Source: Christiangramia fulva (GTDB lineage Bacteria; Bacteroidota; Bacteroidia; Flavobacteriales; Flavobacteriaceae). From it: 64,000 nt of DNA. Below the pieces are notes generated by a model. The model saw only the letters and a program-made list of their open reading frames with translations, had not been told where the DNA came from and did no database searches. The translations under genes were made by a program, and so were the position numbers. Positions 1 to 9,157 of this stretch are shown here, piece after piece. Where the stretch lies: positions 1,736,001-1,800,000 of the forward strand of contig NZ_CP028136.1 of the NCBI RefSeq assembly GCF_003024155.1. The letters run 5' to 3'. Position 1 is the stretch's first letter; every line of letters starts with the position of its first letter.

Positions 1-1193
1 AATAAGATATCCATTGCTCGAACGGTTTTTCCGTCTTCGTTCAAACGCATATAAAAGGCCTTGATCTTTGCTGGATAGTCAAAAAGAATAACCGGAGATT
101 TAAAATGTTTCTCAACAAGGAATCTTTCATGTTCACTCTGCAGGTCGGCCCCCCATTCTTCGATGATGTAATTGAATTTCTTTTTCTTGTTTGGTTTGGA
201 ATTTTTCAGGATCTCGATAGCTTCGGTATAACTTACCCGTTTGAAATTGTTGTCCAGAACGAAATTTAATTTTTCAAGTAAAGTCATTTCGCTGCGCTCG
301 GTTTTTGGCTTCAGCTTATCTTCATTCTCCTGTCTTTCGGCAAGAAATTCAAGGTCATCTTTGCAGTTGTCAAGCACATACCTCAAGACATATTTAATGA
401 ATTCTTCAGCCAGATCCATATTTCCATCAAGGTCACAAAAGGCAACCTCCGGTTCGATCATCCAGAATTCTGCCAGGTGACGAGAGGTATTTGAATTTTC
501 AGCCCGGAAGGTCGGCCCAAAAGTATAAACCTGCCCCAGGCCAAGCGCGAAAGCTTCGGCTTCCAGTTGTCCGGAAACGGTAAGATTGGTTTCTTTTCCG
601 AAGAAATCTTCCTTAAAATTAATGCTCCCATCTTCGTTCCTGGGAGGCTTATTCATATCCAGCGAAGTAACACGGAACATTTCACCGGCACCTTCGGCAT
701 CACTTCCGGTAATAATGGGCGTATTGACGTAATGGAAATTCTTTTCCTGGAAAAATTTATGAACGGCAAAAGCAAGTTTGCTTCGTACGCGCATCACGGC
801 ACCAAAAGTATTGGTTCGAACTCTTAAATGCGCCTGCTCCCGAAGCTTTTCCATACTGTGCTTCTTGGGCGAAAGAATGGTCTTTTTCACCTCCTCCGGA
901 TTGGCATCCCCGAGGATTTCCAGATCGCTGACTTCAACTTCCACTCGCTGCTGGCTACCAAGGCTCTCTTTTAAAGTACCTTTTACCGAAATTGCCGCAC
1001 CCACATTGATCCTTTTTAAAAGATCTTCATCGGTTTTTTCAAAATCGATCACACACTGAAGATTTTTTAAAGTAGAACCGTCGTTTAGAGCTATAAAGCG
1101 GTTGCTTCGGAAGGAACGCACCCAACCCCTAACATGGAATTCCTGTAAAAATTGATCACTTTCCAGTATTTCAGCGATTTTTGCCTGTATCAT
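1..1193 (-). CDS. asnS: Asparaginyl-tRNA synthetase, 3' end outside the window
   Basis: Charges tRNA-Asn with asparagine in the cytoplasm. The minus frame is open from an ATG at 1193 to the window edge, about 397 residues; the family is near 480, so some 80 C-terminal residues are missing here. The N-terminal OB-fold anticodon-binding domain begins MIQAKIAEIL and contains HVRGWVRSFR and ALNDGS. It is followed by class II motif 2 (TFRAENSNTSRHLAEFWMIE), which is specific for the AsnRS/AspRS group, with Asn after the Thr pointing to AsnRS. A -7 box TATCTTTG lies 24 bp upstream. No anomaly in the visible part. Identification is secure. Confidence 0.95.
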   Translation of the reverse strand, partial: MIQAKIAEILESDQFLQEFHVRGWVRSFRSNRFIALNDGSTLKNLQCVIDFEKTDEDLLKRINVGAAISVKGTLKESLGSQQRVEVEVSDLEILGDANPEEVKKTILSPKKHSMEKLREQAHLRVRTNTFGAVMRVRSKLAFAVHKFFQEKNFHYVNTPIITGSDAEGAGEMFRVTSLDMNKPPRNEDGSINFKEDFFGKETNLTVSGQLEAEAFALGLGQVYTFGPTFRAENSNTSRHLAEFWMIEPEVAFCDLDGNMDLAEEFIKYVLRYVLDNCKDDLEFLAERQENEDKLKPKTERSEMTLLEKLNFVLDNNFKRVSYTEAIEILKNSKPNKKKKFNYIIEEWGADLQSEHERFLVEKHFKSPVILFDYPAKIKAFYMRLNEDGKTVRAMDIL

Positions 1194-1216
1194 TTAGTCT
1201 GATTTTTTTGAGAAAA

Positions 1217-1248
1217 CAAAGATAGTTTTTCGCCTGAAGCTTAGCAAG
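1217..1248 (-). promoter_or_regulatory. Bacteroidetes-type promoter of asnS
   Basis: On the minus strand TATCTTTG (1217-1224) matches the TAnnTTTG -7 consensus of Bacteroidetes. A TTGC/CTTG element sits about 19 bp further upstream at the -33 position. It is placed correctly for asnS transcription. Confidence 0.6.
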
Positions 1249-1266
1249 CAGGCATACTGTTCACAT

Positions 1267-3681
1267 TTAATCGTTTTTCGAATTTTCTTCTTCCTCCACT
1301 TCATCATTTTCATCTTCGATGATATTCATAGCGGGTTCCTTCAGCACTTTTTTATTGGCAATGCTTTTTTCCAGCGACAATAATAAAGAAGGAAGCAATA
1401 ACAAATTAGAAAGCATCGCGAAAAGAAGAGTTGCTGAAACCAGTCCGCCCAATGCTACAGTTCCTCCGAAACTACTGATCATAAATACCGAAAATCCGAA
1501 GAATAAAACTATGGATGTATAGAACATGCTCACCCCGGTTTCCCGAAGGGCGGCATAAACCGAACGTTTGATCTTCCAGTCATGAACCTGCAGTTCCTGT
1601 CGATATTTTGCTAAAAAGTGAATGGTATCATCAACCGAAATTCCAAAGGCAATACTAAAAACGAGAATGGTTGAGGGTTTTATTGGTACACCCAGGAAAC
1701 CCATGACACCGGCAGTGATGATCAATGGTAGGAGGTTGGGAACAAGGGAGATAAGGATCATCCTGAAACTCCTGAACATCCATGCCATCAGTCCGGCGAT
1801 AAGCAAGATGGCGAGACCCAGAGAAATGATCAGGTTTCTTACCAGATAATCGGTTCCCTTTTGAAACAACAGCGCCTTACCGGTCATGGAAACATCATAA
1901 CGATCTTCCGGGAAAATCTTGTTGATTTGAGGTTTGAGATGTTCTTCGATGCGTTCCATTTCATCGGTACCCACATCCTGCATAAAAGTGGTGATACGGG
2001 CGTACCTTCCGGTAGAATCTACATAAGCCTGCATCATGCCTTTTGAAGAGCTAAGATTTTTAGCATAAGGCATGATAAAATTCTGCTCCTGCGAAGTAGG
2101 CAACTGGTAATATTTCGCGTTGCCATTATAATAAGCCTGTTTGGCATATTTTGCAAGCCGTGTTACCGAAAGCGGTTTGGACAATTCGGGGATATCCTGG
2201 ATAATATCTTCCAGTCTTTCCATTCGTTTTAAGGTGGAAAGTTTCATCACGCCTTTAGGCCTTTTTGTATCGATATAGATTTCCAGGGGCATGACGCCTT
2301 CAAACTCATCTTCAAAAAACTGAATATCCTTGAAAAACTGGGTGTCATGAGGCATATCTTCCAGGATGCTTCCGGAAACCTTGATCGTATACATTCCTAT
2401 AATACTGATGGCCAGTAAGCCCACAGCCGTGATATAAATAGCAATGCGGTGGTTGCGTACCATTTTTTCCATCCAATTCACAAAGCCGCCTATCCAGCGT
2501 TTATTCAGATGTTTCAGATGGCGTTGGCCTGGAGGTTTCAGGTAGCTATAAACAATAGGAATGATCATAAGCGAAAGCAGGAATATTGCCAGGATATTGA
2601 TCGATGCCACCGTACCAAATTCACGCAAAAGTTTGGAATCGGTTAAAATAAAAGTCGCAAAACCCGAAGCCGTGGTTAAATTGGTCATCAGGGTGGCATT
2701 TCCCACCTTGGCTATCACCCGCTGCAATGACTTCGCCTGGTTCCCGTGTTTCTGAATTTCCTGCTGATATTTATTGATAAGGAAAATGCAGTTTGGAATT
2801 CCAATCACAATGATCAAAGGAGGTATAAGGGCCGTTAAAATGGTGATCTCATAATTGAGCAGGCCTATGACTCCAAATGCCCACATTACACCAATACAAA
2901 CAGTGAGCATGGAGATTAACGTGGCTCTAACCGACCTGAAAAAGAAGAAGAAAATCAATGAGGTGACCACAAGTGCAGCCAGGATAAAAATTCCAATTTC
3001 ATCAATGATATTTTGTGAATTCAGGGTACGGATATACGGCATCCCGGAGACGTGAACATCAATGCCGTATTTGTCTTCAAATTGCTTGATTAGAGGGTTT
3101 AGTTCTTCAAGCACGAAAATCTTACGTTCTTTGGTGTTTACAAGATCCTTATTGATGTACAGGGCAGATTGAATAGTATTGGAATGAGAGCTGTAAACAA
3201 GGTTCTCATAAAAAGGCATTTGTGTGAAAAGCTTGTTTTCAAAATTTTTAAGTTCGGTACTATCAGGATGTTTGTCTGGAATGGCAGGAACCATTTCAAA
3301 GCGCTTGGGATCATCAAACTTTTTTAATTCTTCAAGATTGGCGGGAGAGATCACATGGTCTACTTCCGGAAATTTGGAAAGTGTATCGGTAAGTTTTGTC
3401 CAGGCTTCGAATTTTTCAGGAGTGAAGAGGGCTGAATCTTTAACTCCCAGCAGGATCAAATTTCCTTCTTCCCCAAATTTTTCCAGAAAATCCTGGTATA
3501 TCAGGTTTACCGGATGATCGTCGGGCATTAGATTGGCTTCGGTATAAGAAAAACGCATGTTTTTCCATTGAGTAGCCAGTAAAATAGTGGTGACTACAAT
3601 AAGAATGATAATGGTGATCCGGTTTCTTAAAATTAGGCGGGCCACCGAGTTCCAGAACCCGAAGCTAAAGATCTTTTGCAT
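1267..3681 (-). CDS. RND/MMPL superfamily exporter
   Basis: Inner-membrane transporter of the RND superfamily, hydrophobe/MMPL branch, 804 residues. It has two repeats: each has a transmembrane helix, a periplasmic domain and a cluster of five helices (first helix around residues 17-37, clusters at about 220-390 and 630-780). The second cluster contains the family motif GISVDDTIHFLAKY. The first has GIPNCIFLINKYQQE in the matching place, so the acidic relay looks degenerate in the first half. The C-terminus is a short acidic tail (DENDEVEEEENSKND). No periplasmic adaptor or TolC gene is adjacent, so the substrate cannot be read from context. A TACCTTTG -7 box is at 3700-3707. Start ATG at 3681. 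Confidence 0.85.
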   Translation of the reverse strand: MQKIFSFGFWNSVARLILRNRITIIILIVVTTILLATQWKNMRFSYTEANLMPDDHPVNLIYQDFLEKFGEEGNLILLGVKDSALFTPEKFEAWTKLTDTLSKFPEVDHVISPANLEELKKFDDPKRFEMVPAIPDKHPDSTELKNFENKLFTQMPFYENLVYSSHSNTIQSALYINKDLVNTKERKIFVLEELNPLIKQFEDKYGIDVHVSGMPYIRTLNSQNIIDEIGIFILAALVVTSLIFFFFFRSVRATLISMLTVCIGVMWAFGVIGLLNYEITILTALIPPLIIVIGIPNCIFLINKYQQEIQKHGNQAKSLQRVIAKVGNATLMTNLTTASGFATFILTDSKLLREFGTVASINILAIFLLSLMIIPIVYSYLKPPGQRHLKHLNKRWIGGFVNWMEKMVRNHRIAIYITAVGLLAISIIGMYTIKVSGSILEDMPHDTQFFKDIQFFEDEFEGVMPLEIYIDTKRPKGVMKLSTLKRMERLEDIIQDIPELSKPLSVTRLAKYAKQAYYNGNAKYYQLPTSQEQNFIMPYAKNLSSSKGMMQAYVDSTGRYARITTFMQDVGTDEMERIEEHLKPQINKIFPEDRYDVSMTGKALLFQKGTDYLVRNLIISLGLAILLIAGLMAWMFRSFRMILISLVPNLLPLIITAGVMGFLGVPIKPSTILVFSIAFGISVDDTIHFLAKYRQELQVHDWKIKRSVYAALRETGVSMFYTSIVLFFGFSVFMISSFGGTVALGGLVSATLLFAMLSNLLLLPSLLLSLEKSIANKKVLKEPAMNIIEDENDEVEEEENSKND

Positions 3682-3699
3682 GTCTTGGTTTTAGCGGCG

Positions 3700-3707
3700 C
3701 AAAGGTA
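3700..3707 (-). promoter_or_regulatory. -7 promoter box upstream of the RND exporter
   Basis: TACCTTTG on the minus strand fits TAnnTTTG, 19 bp before the start codon. The -33 element is not clear. Confidence 0.4.
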
Positions 3708-3749
3708 AAAAAAGCTGCCTTAAATAGTTTACAATTAGCTGTATATTAT

Positions 3750-6209
3750 TTAAAGCTGAAGCTGAAGAGTGAATATTAAAGCGAGATTTTGTGTGAAAGT
3801 GGGTAAATGATAAGCACCGTATCGATACGCTGCACTTAGACCAAAGCCCGAAAAGATTTTGTTTAGCTCCATCCCAAATTCTGAATATCCCTGCTCCAGG
3901 GTGTTGAACTGAATTCCCTGGTGTCTTTCCAGATGTTCCATATCGCCTATGGCATGCCGGGAAACCAATACCAGTTCAGGTTGAAAATTTTCGCCGATCT
4001 TAAAGGGCCTGAATTGATGCCTGATGTGAAGCATGACCAGCCTGTCGCTGAAAAATTCATTGAAATACATGGTTTCAAAACTGTTATTTCCGCCTACCGC
4101 AAAGCGCTTTAAGATCTTTTCACGGTTTGGACTGTTGGGGTAGGCATGGAAAGAATGGGTAAGCGGTAAATCGCCGAAACCGATATTTCCTTCCAAAATA
4201 AATTCGGTTGTAGACTGGTCAATCTGCTTAATTGCATGCTCTATTTTTAATCCAATTCTAGTAAAATTGAAATCTCCTCCAAAAAATCCTTTAAAAGAAT
4301 GTTCAATTTGCCCGGTGAACTGTGGGAAATGTCTTTCTATTAATCGGCTTCCCTGCGGTGTGGACACAAATTCTGAGAATGGCCTCCAGAAAAAAGAAAT
4401 TGTTGCTTCGCCGAGCCTGTAGTCACTATAAGTTTTGTCATTTTTCTGAAAGGAATAATCACGAATTTGCCAAATATCCTCCCGGCTAATTCGAAATTCT
4501 GTGGTGAGGCCGGGAGCGAAATTATGTTCCAGGCTTGTCCAGTAGGTCTTATAATTGTAGTAAAAATTGATATTCACAAACCGGGGCTGTAAAATGTAAA
4601 AAGTACGCCGTCCCTTCAAATACTTAAAAGAACCTGTTTCCTGTATATCTCTTGAAAAATAAAAATTGAGGCGCGTATCGCTGCGGTCGTCGAGGTAAAT
4701 TTGCGTTCCTATTCCATATTTCCATACCTTATCTTTGAAACCATAGGTAGTATAGCCATTGAGGTTAAAATGGGATGAAACCTGGTCGCTGGTCTTTCCG
4801 CCAAAACCCAGACGAATACCTTCGTAATTGCTGAATTTGAAAATTTTTGTCAGGTCAACATCCCAATATCCCCAGGGATAATAACCCGTAGTCATCGTGT
4901 TTTGGATTTGCAGTTTCCGTTTCACATTTCCGGCCTCGATGATGCTGTCTACTATTTTACTGGCCGCCTGATCCCTCTGTGTATATTCCATCTGACGATT
5001 CTGTTGCCAGAATATCGAATCTTTTTTCAGGGCTTCCTCAGGAATATAAACTGAAGCATTTTTAACAGGATTTTCCGTGGCTGGCTCGAGAGAAATATCG
5101 TAATATTTTTCAGTGGAATTCAGATACAGGTTTTTACTGATTTTCTCTGAACCAAAAATGGTACTTACCACACCCGGTTTTTGCTGAACGGTTCCCAGGC
5201 CTATAGTTCCTCCAAAAACCGCAACCTCTTTACCGCCTGTGCCCGGTTGGATTGTTGTTGTTTGTGAAACCGGGAACCATAGCTTTTTTTCGGGAAAATA
5301 CTCATATTCATGATTAACTTCCAGCCGAATCGCTCCCAGTAACTGGGCTTTCGCTTTCTGAATGGCATAAGTCTGAGTATCGAGATATAGAATTCCTTCC
5401 AGTCCGGCGACTACTTTTTCTCTTTTCGGTTTAAAATATACTACATAGGCTGGTTTTTCAGTTTCAGTGGTATCGATGATCCTGTAATCGTAATTTTTGA
5501 ACGCATTTTTTGCAAGTGGTCCTGCATATTCGGTTTTGTAAAGCTGATAGGACTCGTCGTAGAGCGAAAACGGATTAATCGACATAAACAGAATGTTGTA
5601 AATGGGCTTTTTAAATCCTGCTGTTTCCATTCCTATTACCTTTTCCTGTTCGCCACCGCTTTTCGAATAGAAATGTTCTGAAACTTTTTCTGAAAGATAG
5701 GCACGACCTTCATTTAAGACGATTTCCATAGCTGCGGCTGTAGAATCTGCTTTCATTTGCAGCAAAGCATCCTGGTTATCAATAATAAATTTGGAATAGG
5801 ATTTATAATGAAACCCATTCAGCGCTTTTTTGGGATCATTTTTCGCTTTTGCTGCAATCGCTTTTTTGATGATCACATCAGCCGAATTTTCCAAAGGGAT
5901 CATAACTGTTTCCAGCTGTTCGTATTTTGGACGAAGCGCAACCTCGAGAAATTGGGTGGCCCGGCCCACGGTGGTAGTCAGCGTTTGATAACCGATATAT
6001 GAAATGTTGATCTTTTTTGAACCCTCATCCAAGAAAAATTGAAAACTTCCATCAATATTGCTCAAAACCTGCCGGTCTTCAGAAATCTGAATTTTAGCGT
6101 ATGGCAGTGGTTTCCTGTTTTCTGCAGAAACGATTCTTCCTTTTATAAGACTTTGGCCGTAAAGACCAAATCCGCAGAAAATTGAAAGAAGTAATACAGG
6201 AAGCCGCAT
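3750..6209 (-). CDS. DUF5686 outer-membrane protein with carboxypeptidase-like regulatory domain
   Basis: Predicted outer-membrane protein of about 819 residues. I start it at ATG 6209 (MRLPVLLLSIFCGFGLYGQS), which gives a clean signal peptide; the 13 codons upstream in frame do not. An N-terminal CarboxypepD_reg-like beta sandwich (about residues 20-105: KGRIVSAENRKPLPYAKIQI) is followed by the DUF5686 region. The C-terminal half is rich in aromatic beta-strands and ends in LALIFTLQLQL, which looks like a beta-barrel closing strand. The family is common in Bacteroidetes and its role is not established; transport or envelope assembly are only guesses. It lies downstream of frr, separated by a hairpin. 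Confidence 0.75.
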   Translation of the reverse strand: MRLPVLLLSIFCGFGLYGQSLIKGRIVSAENRKPLPYAKIQISEDRQVLSNIDGSFQFFLDEGSKKINISYIGYQTLTTTVGRATQFLEVALRPKYEQLETVMIPLENSADVIIKKAIAAKAKNDPKKALNGFHYKSYSKFIIDNQDALLQMKADSTAAAMEIVLNEGRAYLSEKVSEHFYSKSGGEQEKVIGMETAGFKKPIYNILFMSINPFSLYDESYQLYKTEYAGPLAKNAFKNYDYRIIDTTETEKPAYVVYFKPKREKVVAGLEGILYLDTQTYAIQKAKAQLLGAIRLEVNHEYEYFPEKKLWFPVSQTTTIQPGTGGKEVAVFGGTIGLGTVQQKPGVVSTIFGSEKISKNLYLNSTEKYYDISLEPATENPVKNASVYIPEEALKKDSIFWQQNRQMEYTQRDQAASKIVDSIIEAGNVKRKLQIQNTMTTGYYPWGYWDVDLTKIFKFSNYEGIRLGFGGKTSDQVSSHFNLNGYTTYGFKDKVWKYGIGTQIYLDDRSDTRLNFYFSRDIQETGSFKYLKGRRTFYILQPRFVNINFYYNYKTYWTSLEHNFAPGLTTEFRISREDIWQIRDYSFQKNDKTYSDYRLGEATISFFWRPFSEFVSTPQGSRLIERHFPQFTGQIEHSFKGFFGGDFNFTRIGLKIEHAIKQIDQSTTEFILEGNIGFGDLPLTHSFHAYPNSPNREKILKRFAVGGNNSFETMYFNEFFSDRLVMLHIRHQFRPFKIGENFQPELVLVSRHAIGDMEHLERHQGIQFNTLEQGYSEFGMELNKIFSGFGLSAAYRYGAYHLPTFTQNLALIFTLQLQL

Positions 6210-6244
6210 TTTTATATAATTACAAACTGAAGATACTATAAATA

Positions 6245-6295
6245 ACAATTGCCGGTGAACTTCTGATTTTTTTCAGAGTAAAACCGGCAATTAAT
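6245..6295 (-). terminator. Possible terminator after frr
   Basis: Inverted repeat AATTGCCGGT/ACCGGCAATT with a 29-nt interior lies between frr and the DUF5686 gene. The following T-tract on the minus strand is poor, so termination efficiency is uncertain. Confidence 0.4.
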
Positions 6296-6313
6296 TTTAG
6301 AAATCAAGGTTTT

Positions 6314-6865
6314 TTATACTGTCATGATCTCTTTTTCCTTTTGCGCGAGAATGTTATCGATGCGCTCGATATATTTATCTGTTAGTTCCTGAACCTCAGT
6401 TTCAGCGTCTTTTTTAGCATCTTCTGAAATTTCCAGTTTTTTCAGTTCCTGATTGGCTTGTTTTCTGTCATTACGAACACCCACCTTGGCATCTTCAGCT
6501 TCCGATTTTGCCTGTTTGGTGAGCTGTTTTCTGCGTTCTTCGGTAAGCGGTGGCACATTGATGATGACACTTTCACCATTATTCATAGGGTTGAACCCTA
6601 GATTTGCCTGCATAATTCCTTTTTCAATCTCCGGGATAAGGCTTTTTTCGTAGGGCTGGATAGACAGCGTTCTTGCATCGGGAGTATTTACATTCGCTAC
6701 CTGATTAAGCGGCGTTTGCGCCCCGTAATACTCAACCATCACGCTGCCGAGCATGCTGGGGTTCGCTTTACCGGCGCGAATATTTGCAAGTTGTTTCTTA
6801 AGGTGAGAAATGGCCTTTTCCATTCCTTCCTTAGCTTCTTCCAGAATAAATTCTACTTCCTCCAT
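6314..6865 (-). CDS. frr: Ribosome recycling factor
   Basis: Dissociates post-termination ribosomes together with EF-G. The 183-residue protein has the full family length and the expected landmarks: SHLKKQLANIRAGKANPSML near residue 20-40, VEYYGAQTPLNQVANV near 45-60, and the conserved VRNDRKQANQELKKLE helix near 128-143. It is 29 bp downstream of pyrH on the same strand, the pyrH-frr order seen across bacteria, so the two are probably cotranscribed. Start ATG at 6865. Confidence 0.97.
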   Translation of the reverse strand: MEEVEFILEEAKEGMEKAISHLKKQLANIRAGKANPSMLGSVMVEYYGAQTPLNQVANVNTPDARTLSIQPYEKSLIPEIEKGIMQANLGFNPMNNGESVIINVPPLTEERRKQLTKQAKSEAEDAKVGVRNDRKQANQELKKLEISEDAKKDAETEVQELTDKYIERIDNILAQKEKEIMTV

Positions 6866-6894
6866 TTTTATTATGATATTTTTCTGATTCTGTT

Positions 6895-7602
6895 TTACAG
6901 GTTTACTTTGGTTCCCACCTTTTCACCGGTTACTACTTTCAATAAATTTCCGGGCTTGTTCATGTCGAAAACGATAATAGGCAGTTCATTTTCCTGGCTA
7001 AGGGTGAAAGCCGTAGTATCCATAACTTTAAGTCCTTTTTTGATCACATCTTCAAAAGTAATAAAATCGAATTTAGTGGCTTCCTTATTTTTTTCAGGGT
7101 CTGCAGTATAAATTCCGTCAACACGAGTGCCTTTCAGGATCACATCGGCATGGATCTCTATTGCCCTTAAAACTGCGGCTGAATCGGTTGTGAAATACGG
7201 ATTACCGGTTCCGCCTCCAAAAATCACCACTCTTCCTTTTTCGAGATGACGAATCGCTTTTCTTCTGATAAAAGGCTCAGCAACCTCGTTGATCTTTATA
7301 GCCGATTGCAGTCTGGTCTGGATATCGGCATCTTCGAGGGCGCTTTGCAATGCGAGACCGTTTATAACCGTGGCCAGCATTCCCATATGGTCTCCCTGGA
7401 CGCGATCCATTCCGCGGCTGGCACCGGCAACTCCGCGAAAAATATTTCCCCCGCCAATAACAATTGCCAGTTCTATCCCTTTTTCAACTACCGATTTGAT
7501 TTCTTCGGCATATTCTGCCAGTCGCTGTGGGTCAATGCCATATTGACGGTTTCCCATTAAGGCTTCTCCGGAAAGTTTTAAAAGTATTCGCTTGTAATGC
7601 AT
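6895..7602 (-). CDS. pyrH: Uridylate kinase (UMP kinase)
   Basis: Phosphorylates UMP to UDP in pyrimidine nucleotide synthesis; bacterial UMP kinases are hexameric amino-acid-kinase-fold enzymes. The 235 residues show KLSGEAL at the N-terminus, the GGGNIFRG glycine loop near residue 50, [14 protein letters not shown] near 130, and [16 protein letters not shown] near 155. First gene of the pyrH-frr unit, with a promoter at 7626-7655. Confidence 0.97.
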   Translation of the reverse strand: MHYKRILLKLSGEALMGNRQYGIDPQRLAEYAEEIKSVVEKGIELAIVIGGGNIFRGVAGASRGMDRVQGDHMGMLATVINGLALQSALEDADIQTRLQSAIKINEVAEPFIRRKAIRHLEKGRVVIFGGGTGNPYFTTDSAAVLRAIEIHADVILKGTRVDGIYTADPEKNKEATKFDFITFEDVIKKGLKVMDTTAFTLSQENELPIIVFDMNKPGNLLKVVTGEKVGTKVNL

Positions 7603-7625
7603 GGTGGGTTTTTATGTAATTGTTG

Positions 7626-7655
7626 CAAATATAGCTAATATCTGAATTTGAGAAA
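7626..7655 (-). promoter_or_regulatory. Promoter of pyrH-frr
   Basis: Minus-strand -7 box TATATTTG (7626-7633) is preceded, after an 18-bp spacer, by TTTC (7652-7655) in place of the usual TTTG. Confidence 0.6.
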
Positions 7656-7789
7656 TACTACAGGCTTAAAATGAAAAGGATTGACATTTTTTAAGGCTTT
7701 TTATAGAAATGACAGTTGTTGTAGGATATTTTTGAAATGGCGGGATTTTTGATATTTATTGAAAGTTAATCTGAAATTGAACTAAACCT

Positions 7790-8482
7790 ATGATGGGATA
7801 TTATTTAATAGCGATAATAATTTTTATCGCCAGTGCTTATGTAAGCAATAAACTGAAGAGCAAATTCAAGGAATACTCGAAAATGCATCTTCGCAATGGA
7901 ATGAGCGGGAAAGAAATCGCTGAAAAAATGCTTCACGATAACGACATTTATGACGTTGAAGTGATTTCGGCTCCAGGTATGCTTAGCGACCATTATAATC
8001 CCGCAAAGAAAACCGTAAACCTCAGTGAAGGAGTTTACAGCCAGAGAAATGCCGCTGCGGCCGCGGTCGCTGCTCACGAATGTGGTCACGCCGTGCAGCA
8101 TGCAAACGCCTACAGCTGGTTACAAATGAGAAGTACCCTGGTGCCGGTAGTAAGCGTAGCTTCGAAATTATCGCAATTTGCGATTTTCGGCGGACTCATT
8201 CTGCTCGGGATCGTAGGAGCCGGAATCGGAAAAACCGTACTGCTTCTTGGAATTATTATGTATGCCATGGGAACGCTTTTCAGTTTTATAACACTTCCCG
8301 TGGAATATGACGCGAGCAAAAGAGCTTTAGTGTGGCTGGAAAATGAAAATATGCTTACCGGTTCAGAACATGAGGCGGCAGAAGATTCGCTGAAGTGGGC
8401 TGCACGTACTTATGTCGTGGCCGCCATCGGTTCATTGGCCACTTTGCTGTACTTCCTTAGTATTTATATGGGAAGACGCTAA
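7790..8482 (+). CDS. YugP-type membrane zinc metallopeptidase
   Basis: Predicted neutral zinc metallopeptidase of the YugP family, 230 residues, integral to the inner membrane. The zinc-binding HExxH motif is HECGHAVQH near residues 98-106. Hydrophobic segments are at the extreme N-terminus, two around 120-180, and one at the C-terminus (IGSLATLLYFLSIYMG). The substrate is unknown; the family is annotated only from its fold. It is a single gene with a palindromic terminator downstream. Start could be the ATG at 7790 or the next codon (MM). Confidence 0.85.
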   Translation: MMGYYLIAIIIFIASAYVSNKLKSKFKEYSKMHLRNGMSGKEIAEKMLHDNDIYDVEVISAPGMLSDHYNPAKKTVNLSEGVYSQRNAAAAAVAAHECGHAVQHANAYSWLQMRSTLVPVVSVASKLSQFAIFGGLILLGIVGAGIGKTVLLLGIIMYAMGTLFSFITLPVEYDASKRALVWLENENMLTGSEHEAAEDSLKWAARTYVVAAIGSLATLLYFLSIYMGRR

Positions 8483-8507
8483 TTTTTTTAATGAAAAAAT
8501 CATTGCT

Positions 8508-8522
8508 ATCCGCCAGGCGGAT
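8508..8522. repeat. Short GC-rich palindrome ATCCGCC/GGCGGAT
   Basis: Perfect palindrome around a single central base, just after the peptidase gene. A similar TCCGCCC/GGGCGGA palindrome occurs between rpsI and rpsB (39835-39849), so this is a dispersed extragenic repeat. Confidence 0.6.
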
Positions 8523-8535
8523 AAATAATTAGGAT

Positions 8536-8576
8536 AAAAAAATGTCACATTGAGCGAAGTCAAATGTGACATTTTT
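8536..8576. terminator. Bidirectional terminator built from an extragenic palindrome
   Basis: AAAAATGTCACATT and AATGTGACATTTTTG form a stem around GAGCGAAGTC, with A- and T-runs on both sides. It lies between convergent genes (peptidase and Lrp regulator). The same palindrome family recurs at 44777-44806 and 37801-37860. Confidence 0.7.
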
Positions 8577-8634
8577 GTTTTCTTGCCGTAGAAGAATGCT
8601 TTCCTAAAACATTCGTGCATTCGTAGCCAAAAGA

Positions 8635-9105
8635 TCAGATCTTTATCTGGCGGTTTATTTGCTGATTCAGGGAAATAAAGGTTTCAGTTCTTGAAACTCC
8701 TTCAATAGCCTGGATATTCTTGTTCAGCACGTTCATTAAATGTTCATTGTCGCGGCACAGGATCTTTATAAAAATTGACCAGTTCCCGGTGGTATAATGG
8801 CATTCTATTACTTCCGGGATTTCCCTGAGCTTGTTCACCGCCTGTGGATTGCTTACCGCTTTATCGAGATAAACTCCCACAAAAGCCATGGTTTTATAAC
8901 CCAGGAGGCGCGCGTCGAGCATCATTCTTGAACCCTCAATAAGTCCTGATTTTTCCAGTTTTCGAAGTCTTTGATGAACTGCCGCGCCTGTAATACCAAT
9001 ATTCTTGGCAATTTCCAGAATCGGTTTTTTGGCATCTTCCATCAGGTAATTCAGGATGGTTTTATCGATCCCGTCGAGCTTTACATTTTCGTTGACAATT
9101 TTCAT
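8635..9105 (-). CDS. Lrp/AsnC family transcriptional regulator
   Basis: DNA-binding regulator of the leucine-responsive/AsnC type, about 156 residues from the ATG at 9105 (MKIVNENVKLDGID). The longer frame adds 12 residues without family similarity. A winged HTH occupies residues 10-60 (LDGIDKTILNYLMEDA, ITGAAVHQRLRKLEKSGLI). The RAM effector-binding domain follows (VYLDKAVSNP, ECHYTTGNWSIFIKI, the typical G-N/D-W turn). The divergently unrelated but adjacent saccharopine dehydrogenase gene, 52 bp upstream on the same strand, suggests a lysine or branched-chain amino acid effector; this is inference. Confidence 0.9.
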   Translation of the reverse strand: MKIVNENVKLDGIDKTILNYLMEDAKKPILEIAKNIGITGAAVHQRLRKLEKSGLIEGSRMMLDARLLGYKTMAFVGVYLDKAVSNPQAVNKLREIPEVIECHYTTGNWSIFIKILCRDNEHLMNVLNKNIQAIEGVSRTETFISLNQQINRQIKI

Positions 9106-9157
9106 GGGGCATTTTTTTGCAGTTATTAAGCTAAAATACAAAAAATGCTTTCCAATT